From Ochotona curzoniae (Eukaryota > Chordata > Mammalia > Lagomorpha > Ochotonidae): a stretch of 64,000 bases of DNA. Shown here piece by piece: positions 55,690 through 64,000 of the stretch (position 1 is the stretch's first letter; each line of letters opens with the position of its first letter). The translations under genes and the position numbers were made by a program. The stretch is from assembly GCF_017591425.1 (NCBI RefSeq), contig NW_024466399.1, forward strand, positions 1 through 64,000, written 5' to 3'. Under the pieces are notes generated by a model, which was not told the DNA's origin, made no database searches, and worked only from the letters and a program-made list of their open reading frames with translations.

Positions 55690-57480
55690 CATTCAAAGCA
55701 AGGATAGCCAACATCCACACACTGGAGTCTTCTGAGGTTGGAACCTTAATTTCTGGGTTATTGTTTATTACGTAGCTGCCAAAATCAACCTGCAGCTTGA
55801 CTGCAAAATGTCCTGCAATCGCAGGTGCACCATGTTTAAGACTTTGGCACTTTCAACAGTGGGTCAAAGTAAATCCAGAATTTTCTCCATGATGTGCACG
55901 CAAGCACAGTGAGGGGCGTGGCACACACCCGACTCCCGTACTCAACCAGGCCTGCATTTCATGTTTCTCCAAGGAGTGTCTTTGTTCCCGGCGACTATTT
56001 TATAACCAGGTGATGTAGCAAATTTGAACAGATGAAATAGTTTAAATGATTAAAATGTGACCATTTTCTGATTTCACATGCTGCCTCCTCTTTGGGAACT
56101 TGGGAACGTCAAGGTCAGGCTGGCAACAGTGGGGTCAGGATGGGCCCCATCTGCCCTCAGGCAGCCCTGTCACGGATACACCAGTGATGAGGGTTACACA
56201 CAGACATGACACAGGGGACACCAGAGTTTCCTGTGAGGAGGAGTCCCAGCTTCCCTGTCCCCACTCCCGCACAGAACAGAACCTGGAGGCCCTTCCCGAC
56301 TGGTCTGCATTCCACTGCACAGGATTAGAGGCCACAGCCAGAGCCTGGCCAGGCTCCCCATCAGCTCCCGTGCTGCCCGGCTGAGGGGCTCAGAGTGAGA
56401 GGCCCTATAGCTATCTCCCTACCAGGAAAGCAGGAGTCGTGAGCAGTGCTTGCTCTGAGAGCCACAGTTGAGTTACAATTCTTCTAAAAGATATGAAAAA
56501 CACGAGTCAAAGTTCAATTGAGTCCAAAGACCCTGAAACCCTTGAGGAATTTTTTCATCATAAGCATTTTCCATGAGCTTTTTGAAAGTCCCCGGGATGC
56601 CTGGATTTAAAAATTCTTACACAAGAACAAATCTTTTCACTTTTTTTCTTTGAAGCATTAGAAGTACTCTTGCATGTTTGACCAGCGTTCTGTAAGCTGA
56701 TCTCAGTCCTTTTAAGGCAGTCCCGATACTGGAGATGAGGCATCCATCCCTACTACAGTCGGGGAGAAAGATGCTGAGGTACAAGCTGAGCCCAGCTCAT
56801 GCAGGCAACGGGAGCACCTGCCCTCGGCGCTGCTGCTCCGAGCCCAAGAGGCCTCAGCCAGATCCAGCCTGCCCAAAGCCCCAAGCCTGTCCCAGCAGAC
56901 GCCAAAGGACTGCAGCCCTTCCTCCTCAGCACTGAAAACCAAAGATCTGCTGGGACAAGGTCACTAGAAAGTGGAGAGCAATTCATGGGAAGTTTACCAC
57001 GAATGACGCAAGCAAAGCACACTTACAGCGCACAACAGGCCTGCGTGCAACCGGCCCTTGCTGATCTACCCGGGGATGACCTACACCATCAATGATCTAA
57101 CTTTAAAGTCACATTCAAGTTTCATTGTGTGGAATGATTCTCAACTCACACTCTCTTCTCTGCTTAAACGAAATTTTCATGATTTCGGGTTATTTGGGGT
57201 ACCTACCTTACTTTCTCTTATTTTTCTTGCCAAGCACAGACATTACATACTGAAATCGGTCTTTGTGCTCTGGGCTTTTGCACTGAGGTTTTGCATGAAA
57301 ATTCTCCCTTTGAGCGGGAGAACATGTTACTTTGCACTTTAAGACAGTTCTGTGCGGTTTAACAAGGGGCACAAGTTCTGAGAAGTGTAGTGAGGCGATT
57401 TCCTCCTGTGTGGCTATTCTGGGATGCCCTCTACACCTGGGCAGCATAGGTTAGTGCCTCCAGGTGGCCTCTGGATGCCA
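55690..57480. other. No recognisable gene
   Basis: Mixed-composition DNA with short open frames on both strands and no motif. Nothing recognisable as a repeat family was seen. Confidence 0.35.
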
Positions 57481-57497
57481 CCAAGAATCATAGGTTT

Positions 57498-57839
57498 ATG
57501 GGCCCAGCGCAGTGGCCTAATAACTAAAGTCCTCACCTTGAACGCCCCGGAATCCCATATGGGCGCCGGTTCTAATCCCAGCAGCTCCACTTCCCATCCA
57601 GCTCCCTGCTTGTGGCCTGGGAAAGCAGTCGAGGACGGCCCAATGCTTTGGGACCCTGCACCCGCATGGGAGACCCAGAAGAAGTTCCTGGTTCCCGGCT
57701 TCGGATCAGCACGCTACCGGCCATTGTGCTCACTTGGGGAGTGAATCATCGGACGGAAGATCTTCCTCTCTGTCTCTCCTCCTCTCTGTATATCTGACTT
57801 TGTAATAAAAATAAATAAATCTTTTTTAAAAAACGCAAA
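57498..57839 (+). mobile_element. Young CSINE with 14-bp target-site duplications
   Basis: This is the best-preserved copy: 'cagtggcctaataactaaag', 'cccatatgggcgccggttct', 'gcttgtggcctgggaaagca', 'cacccgcatgggagacccag' and 'gtaataaaaataaataaatc'. Identical flanks 'aagaatcataggtt' lie at 57483-57496 and 57840-57853. Its tRNA-like head and L1-type duplications fit LINE-1-driven retrotransposition. Confidence 0.95.
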
Positions 57840-58194
57840 AAGAATCATAGGTTGTTTTTTTATATATATACAAGGAAGAATACATTAGAAATTACAATAA
57901 AAAGTGTGCTATAGTAACTTCACCCATCAGTAGCAGGGCATTTGTTACCAACTGTGCGCATCCGGATAAGTGGTGTTCTTTCATACAGGTGGCAGTGCGT
58001 GGAGTGTGTTTAACAGCGCCACACACAGAGCGGGGGAAACGTGTCGTCTTGTGAAGTGGTAACGGCCAGGATGTCATAGACACACAGGCAGTGCATGTGA
58101 CCCGCTGTGGACTGAAACGTCCTTATGGAGCGAATGACTTCCCCTGTTGCATTGGCCATTGAAAACAAACTGAATTCCCGGGAAACTTCGGTGC

Positions 58195-58690
58195 CAGGCC
58201 TGCAGGTACGCATCTCGCCCGCTAGATGGCGTGCGCAGCTCCAGACTGCGCTGGCTTGAACGTGGCTTTCCCGCGAAGGGAGGAAAATGTGCAATTTCTT
58301 GCTTTGAGGCGAAAAGCTGTCAAGCCCCGCGGGATCACAGCGCAGAGCACGAGCAGCCGGAGAACCCTGGGCCAGGCTGGCTCTCCGTTTAAGCAGCCTG
58401 TGAGCTAACGAAGGACCACAGCCAGCAGGAAAAGGCCCACAGCGAGGGTGAACGCCAAGCGCAGGTGCAAACCAACCGAGAGTCGCAGGGAGGCGTCCTC
58501 CAGCCGGGGAAGCTGCGTGGGTCCCGGAATACTAAGCCCAGAGGCGGGGCAGGGCCAGACGGTGACAGCGAAGTTGATGCCCTCCCCGGAAACACAGCTG
58601 CAAGGAAAATGCGTCTCGCTGGGAGCGTCAGAGCCCTAAGAGCACCCCTGCCGCAGGGGCAGGAAGTCAGCGAGAGCCCCTAGGCAAAGC
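58195..58690. promoter_or_regulatory. CpG-rich patch
   Basis: About 35 CpG dinucleotides occur in roughly 480 bases, far denser than the surrounding sequence, in a GC-rich setting. It could be a small or decaying CpG island. No transcript start or first exon can be identified next to it. It contains the CTCF-like motif at 58219. Confidence 0.45.
58219..58231 (+). promoter_or_regulatory. CTCF-like motif
   Basis: CCGCTAGATGGCG fits the CTCF core CCRSYAGRKGGCR, including the AGATGGC variant that is common at real sites. It lies at the left edge of the CpG-rich patch. Confidence 0.45.
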
Positions 58691-58880
58691 AGTGCGTCAC
58701 AGAAACCACATTTGGGGAAAATAGCCCTAGGGTGGAGCGAGTGTCCCGGCTCCCTCCCTGACAATGTGACTGACTTCCTTTTAGGGAGGTGGCATCACAC
58801 ACACACAGGGACTCCGGCTCTGCATTTCCGGGTCCCCTGGCAACCCACATTACACCATAATACTAAGTTTGAGTCAAAAA

Positions 58881-59141
58881 CCTATGGCATGACAGATAAA
58901 GTCACAGCCTACAAGTTCGAGTCCCGGCTGCTCCACTTCTCATCCAGTCCCCTGTTGTGGGCCTGCCAAGGACTCGAACTTGTGCTACCCACTGGGAGAA
59001 CCAAGAAGCTCCTGGCTCCTGCCTTTGGCCTGGTCCTGCCCTGGTTTTAGTGGCTGCATTCCTCATGAACCAATGTGTGGAAAATCTAGCTATCATCTAT
59101 CTATCTATATCTGTACCTCTTTCAAATAAATTTTTTTTAAG
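58881..59141 (+). mobile_element. CSINE, plus strand
   Basis: It has 'acaagttcgagtcccggctg' (B-box), 'ctccacttctcatccagtcc' and 'aagaagctcctggctcctgc', an (ATCT)n run and the tail 'ttcaaataaatttt'. The 5' end is diverged. Confidence 0.85.
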
Positions 59142-59150
59142 AAAGAGTGA

Positions 59151-59512
59151 GGGGCCAGGGCCATGATATGTAGGCTAAGCCTCTGCTCGCAGTGTCAGCA
59201 CCACACATGGGCACGGGTTCATGTCCTGGCTGCTCCACTTCCTATCCATCTACCTGCTTTATGGCCCAGGAAAGCAGCAGAGGATGGCCCAAGGCTTCAA
59301 GCCCCTGCATCCACATGGGAGACCCAGAGGAAGCTCTTGGTTCCTGGCTTCAGCTTGGCCCAGCTCTGGACATTGCAGCCATCTGGGGAGTGAAGCAGTG
59401 GATAGAAGCTCTCTCTTTTCTCACTTGCTCTCATTCTGTCTCCCGCACCCCCCCGTCTCTCCTTCTCCCAAATAAAAAAAAAATAAATCTTTTGTTTAAA
59501 AAAAAAAAAAGA
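59151..59512 (+). mobile_element. CSINE, plus strand
   Basis: It starts 'ggggccagggccatgatatg' directly after the previous SINE's tail. It continues through 'gggcacgggttcatgtcctg' and 'ggagacccagaggaagctct' to a poly(A) tail at about 59469-59512. The two SINEs are tandem, in the same orientation. Confidence 0.9.
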
Positions 59513-60419
59513 GTGGGCCAACATTGTCAGCCTTCCTAAATGATCACCCCTATTGCTCCTTCCTCCGTGGCCAGCGGGGTGTCTACCAAGGGCCTGGCCA
59601 CATGGCCCAGCCTGCTGACACCTGCTTCCTGAAGACCTCATCTGGATGCCTCGTGAGCAAGCCCCAGCCGCTGTTTGCAGCCGCTCCACCTCTGCGATTC
59701 CAGAAATTGCTATAAAGCAATTGGAGATAACTCCAATAATTCAAGCATTTTTGTTTCGATTTTCCCTTTTTCTTTCTCAGTTTTAATCGACACACCAAAA
59801 AAGTTGTACTTCTTAGTTGAGTACAGTGTGACATTTTAATACAATATGTAATGACTAGAATCAGAACCATCAGTAAATCCATCATTGCGTTTGTGTTGAA
59901 AGCCCTCCAAATCTTCCCCCACGAGTTGTTTGGAAACATCCAATTAGCAATTAGCTGTTCGAAGCCACAGATACCCTAACTGTGCAATAAAACATTAGAA
60001 GTTCGTTTTGCAAACCTGTACTCATGAACCATTCCTCGCCCACCACCACCTCTTCACGATTTTGATAAATCTGCTGACTTGGTGTGAATTAGGCCTGAGA
60101 GTTCCCGACATTAGGTCTAACTAGAGGCAGGCTGAAGGTCAGTCCTCGCCATGGCTCCTCAGCCTCATTTCAATAAAATGTGAACCTTGGAAGCCTGTGG
60201 GATCCGCATGATCGCCGCAGTGAGTGCCAAGAGTTTGACCTCTATGAAAAACTTCTTGTAACTTTTCTGAAAGCCTGGTCTGTAAGATAGTTTAACAAGA
60301 CTTGAGTCAGTGAAACCATGCGCTACAGATTTTGAATTGCCAATTGTACTTTAACACATTTACAGTGCAAGGGCAAAGTCTTCTTGGGTACTCCTGACCT
60401 GTCCTCCTTCTAGAGAAAA
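59513..60419. other. No recognisable gene
   Basis: Mixed sequence turning AT-rich. A 118-codon minus-strand frame (59583-59939) is motif-free. Confidence 0.35.
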
Positions 60420-61550
60420 TGAATCACCTGCAGAGCTCTGACCCACGGAGCTAAAAGTGGTTGTTGAGCAGGACACTCCCACAGAGCCAAAAGCTTCTGG
60501 GAAATCACAGGAAGATGCAGCAAAGATCTTTTCACCATGTGAGCAAAAAAAATACTTAGGGGTCACTGCCCTGGATGCCCAGATGAACACAGAGAACACC
60601 ACCTCCAGCACTTCACAGAGAAAACCACCCAGGAACATTGCTTATGAACCAAGCTTCCTATCCAGCTTCCTCTCCAACTCTTCACCGAAAATGCACTATA
60701 GCAGGGTCCTTGAGTGTCATCCAAAGTCAATTGTTCTTGCTTGAGTAGAAGGCTAACAGTCATAAAATGAGAAAGGGTTTGTAAATACCAAGGATTAAGC
60801 CAAATCAGAATGGCTCAGCCTAGAAATCACAACCTTCACCACAGAGATTATTACACAAAGTCACTCATTTGCAGCAACTTAAGAAGTCCGGGGACTTCAG
60901 CCAACAGTCCCCAACACAACCCTAGTTGTGTAGGAAAAAACTCTTCTGATAAGCACTCCCCCGGCACTGCTCACTTTGGATCGGCTTCCAGGTGTCACAC
61001 GTGAGACAAAGACACAAGAGATTTTCTAAGCAAGAAGCTGTTTTTGTTCTGAAACTCAAGAAAACCATCAAAGCCGGTGCTGAAAATAGCCCAAGAGCTC
61101 ACAGCAATAAATCTTGCAAGATGAAAGTTCTGGAGGTCATTGTTTTGGACTAAGCTCCAGGACTGGTTCTCAACAGACCAGACTAAAAACCAAAATGGAA
61201 TTCCATGTGCCAAGGCTCCACGTGCCCAAAGCTGAGTTATGGAATTGAGTGATCCTGGGATCCTGGGAAATCAGGAGAGGCAGCTGCTCGATTTCCCAAA
61301 TGCGATGCCTTCACTGGCATGAAGATAAAGCTCCAAAGCCACCTGAGGTCAGCCTCTGGAGTGTTTGATTCCTGTCCCCTTTCCTCTGCTTACTGCCCTT
61401 CAACACCCAGCGTCCTCTGTGTTGGTTCTTCAGCCCCTACCTGTCCATCAAGCCAACCTCTCCGGCTCAGCTCTGCCACACACTTGGTCTATGTGGTGAA
61501 AGGGGTGTCTCCCTATTCTAGAGCAGCAGTCGAAACCGAGAGAGATCTTT
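60420..61550 (+). other. Possible degraded retrocopy of an unrecognised gene
   Basis: A plus-strand frame of 95 codons (60457-60744) is rich in S, T, P, K and E, like a disordered nuclear protein (for example TEPKASGKSQEDAAKIFSPC). Protein-like stretches continue in shifting frames, broken by stops, to about 61550. No introns or poly(A) tail can be shown and I do not recognise the parent. A chance open frame is possible. Confidence 0.25.
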
Positions 61551-64000
61551 AGCTGCATCAGTATGTCTTAGTCGCAGACTACCTTCACTTTACCAAAAAA
61601 CAAGCCAGACCTCTTGAGAGGCAGCATGTGAAGGAGAGCCTGGACCACAGGAACCTGCGGAAGAGGAAGAGGGGGTTCCACAGGAGGAAGATGAAAGTGG
61701 AGGTGGCTGTTTATGTAGCCCTAATCAGTGTCCACATTTGCTTGCCCGGGCTCTCTGGGAAGGGTTCTGTCTTCTGCTCAAGTGAAACTCTTGAGCCACT
61801 TGAGAAGGAAGCATCTCGCTACTCCCCAATTCTGTATTTTCCCCTCCTGTTGAAATGCAAATGTCAAGTGCCAGATTCCTATGCAAAGCAGGGAGAGAAC
61901 CATGTCAGGTGTTTTCAAGGATGCCACCCACAGCCCTTCACCCTTTGGCAAAAATCCAGGAGTCCAAGGCCTTTTCCATTGTCAGGCAAGAGTGACTCAA
62001 CTTTCCACCCCCAGGGCAGCTCTTGGGTCAGAATGGAGCATCACCTATGGGGTGCCTGTGCAGCACCTGCTCTACCCAGCATGGAGACTTTGTCCGCACT
62101 GCAGACGACACACAGCAAAGCCACAGGGACATAAACAGCTTAATCCTGAGTCAAAATCCTGCCCTGTGAAACCCAGCCCTCATATCCCCTCACTGGGTCC
62201 CACTGCACCGCACATGTAAGAGAAACGCTCTGGCCATGGCCCCAACCTCAGCTCCTGGAGACCTAAGGCAAGCCACAGGCCACAACCTCACCTATCCTTT
62301 AATTACACTGTGCTCATGGGGCTTATTTCCCTACGTCACAGCCACAGAAAGGAGCCTTGGAGAGGCTGCCATGTACCCTCAGGCAGCACACAGGATCTGC
62401 ACCATGACAGAAGCCTCTCTGTTCTGAAATGAGTCATTCTGAGCTCAGAATGACTGGGAATAGTGAAACAAGACTCAGGGCAGTGGGTTCCGGCCCTGGG
62501 CCAGGTGAGCTTAAAAACATTTTATTATTATTCCTGGTCTTCAAAGACACAAGGTATTAGAATAAGAATGCTGGCCATTTGTGCAGGGCACACTGGGGGA
62601 TGGCAGGCTCATGGAGGCCTGGGCGTGCAGGCTTGCAGGGGGTCTGGGGGAATGGCACCAGTGGGGACAAGTGAGGATCAATGGGCTCACACCCAGGTGG
62701 GCAGAGAGAGCCTAAAGATTTCCTCAAGTCCTTGGTCCCTTGGCAGGGTGGAAGGAGCAGAGGGCAAAGCCCCAACTAAGCATGCTGGCCTGGTGTTCCG
62801 GTAGACTGGGCTTGGGAAACACTAAATGGGCCTGGATCTTGGGGTGTGGAGGGGTAAGGTCCCAAATTAGCACAAGTCCCAGGAACTTGGAACCCTAGTG
62901 GGTGGGCAGAGCTCCAGGCCAGCACACCACCTCACTGGGCTTCAGAAAGCTGGACTGGGAACCGATGTGCTTCCAGGTGCAGGAACTGTGGATTGATCTG
63001 GGAAAGGGGCAAGAAGATGTGTGGGAGGGAGGACTGCCGAGGGAGTATGTTGCAGGTGAGGCATGACTTCTGGGGGACTTCCATCAACAAGCCCTCTCTA
63101 CTTGCAGGTAAGCGAGAGGGCTGAGACTTAAGTTTGGAGGGGGGAAGCTAGAGGACATTTATGAGTCAGACTGATGCACCAGCCCGCATAGGAGACCTGA
63201 GCTTGGCTAAGTTAGCATTGACCACGGCTGACCACCACTTGCTAGTGCACACTAAAGCTACCTGGCAGGGCTGGAGCACAGTACTGACAAGTGAGAATCA
63301 GAACAGGGGATAGGTAATGCTAGGCTGGCCATGACACTAACAAGAGAACCAGGTCTGGGGGCAGATTCTGTGGGGCATACATGGGCCCAGCTCTATGGAA
63401 CTACAATTTCCACCGGTTTGTTTAAGAGCTGGCAGCAGGAACATGTAGTGACAGGCTAAGCTAGGCTTGACCACGGAACCCTCCGACCCTCTTGGGTACT
63501 GGGGTTGAGAACAGGCAGGGCTAGTCCAGACTGCAGCACCCTCAGGCACACCCAAGAATAGGGTGTAGGGCAGGCCAGGCCACAACATTCACCAGCTCAT
63601 GCAAAGATTGGGACAGAGGGAGCAGACTATGCCAGGTAAGAGCCTAGCACCTGCCAATTCATGTGAAATTTGTGTCCAGGAGTGGACTTGGTTAGGAAAC
63701 TTGGGAAACTTCCTTGGTGTGACAAGTACCACTGGTGAGCATGTGATTCAGGCCTGGATATTGGGCAGGCCAGGGAAAGTAATTCCACCCAATGGCAAAT
63801 GTGGGTTTTAGTTCTGGAGGGGGATAGACCGGGCAGGTCTAGATCAACCTTAGCCCACTGACATGTGCAGGAACCAAGCTGGAATGCAGATCATGCAGGC
63901 GAGGCTATCATACCTACTGGTTTGCATGAGTCAGAGATGCTAGTAGACTGTCAGGGCTAGGCTGTAGCACCCATCAGTAAGAGCTGGGACTGGGAGCGGG
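61551..64000. other. No recognisable gene to the right edge
   Basis: A 168-codon plus-strand frame (61628-62134) begins in basic, K/R-rich sequence but shows no domain. The remainder is GC-rich non-coding DNA containing the recurrent word 'gcaggctaggct' and similar, with no clear tandem array. Confidence 0.3.

Noticed and set aside
55411..55718. Repetitive protein on either strand of the 55-kb minisatellite
   Set aside because: The units are 42 and 43 bases, so the frame changes between units. The apparent peptide repeat reflects DNA repetition rather than a protein.
1..64000. CRISPR arrays, operons, riboswitches, rRNA or functional tRNA genes
   Set aside because: The sequence is vertebrate nuclear DNA. 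The only tRNA-like sequences are SINE heads, and the direct repeats are minisatellites and microsatellites without spacer structure.

Overview
The window is mammalian nuclear DNA with no prokaryotic features. It holds at least ten copies of a tRNA-derived SINE of the lagomorph C-repeat (CSINE) type. They share an internal core of 'cccatatgggcgccggtt', 'ctccacttcc' and 'gggagacccagaggaagctc', and end in a CT-rich stretch followed by an ATAAA tail. The sub-type looks more like pika (Ochotona) than rabbit. That species call is from memory of the consensus and is an inference. Three matching LINE-1 3' ends and several dead LINE-1 ORF2 pieces fit the same picture.

The main content is a multi-exon plus-strand gene from about 5 kb to 26 kb, possibly continuing to 35.4 kb. 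It encodes an extremely cysteine-rich protein built from tandem modules of the form C-P-x-G-x-[YF]-C-P-x-G. These resemble the ephrin-receptor-like (GCC2/GCC3) repeat family. I resolved about 30 exons. Most begin and end in phase 1, and phases agree across successive introns (for example 14809 to 20581, with two junctions that switch to phase 2 on both sides). About a dozen exons are fully open with good splice sites. About a dozen others carry frameshifts, and four carry an in-frame stop. The simplest reading is a decaying (unitary pseudogene) locus, unless the source assembly is error-prone. Possible C-terminal exons lie at 33.55, 35.16 (a hydrophobic, membrane-helix-like stretch) and 35.39 kb. 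I do not recognise a named orthologue.

Layout: 0-4.9 kb holds SINEs, a minus-strand LINE-1 piece and an unrecognised open frame at the left edge. 5-26 kb is the cysteine-rich gene, interrupted by a few repeats and a possible solo LTR. 26-34 kb is mostly non-coding, with a strong CTCF-like motif at 26.39 kb. 34.5-35.4 kb has a CA-rich tract, a 42-bp minisatellite and the candidate membrane exon. 36-47 kb is a mobile-element block: an LTR-like segment, two opposed LINE-1 remnants, an antisense endogenous retrovirus pol remnant (43.1-44.4 kb), an RPL21 processed pseudogene (45.85-46.35 kb) and a short LINE-1 insertion with clean target-site duplications. 50-52 kb carries what look like decayed terminal exons of a coiled-coil gene, with a poly(A) signal at 52057. 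52-64 kb holds minisatellites, SINEs (one young copy at 57.5 kb with a 14-bp target-site duplication), a CpG-rich patch with a CTCF-like motif at 58.2 kb, and otherwise no recognisable genes.
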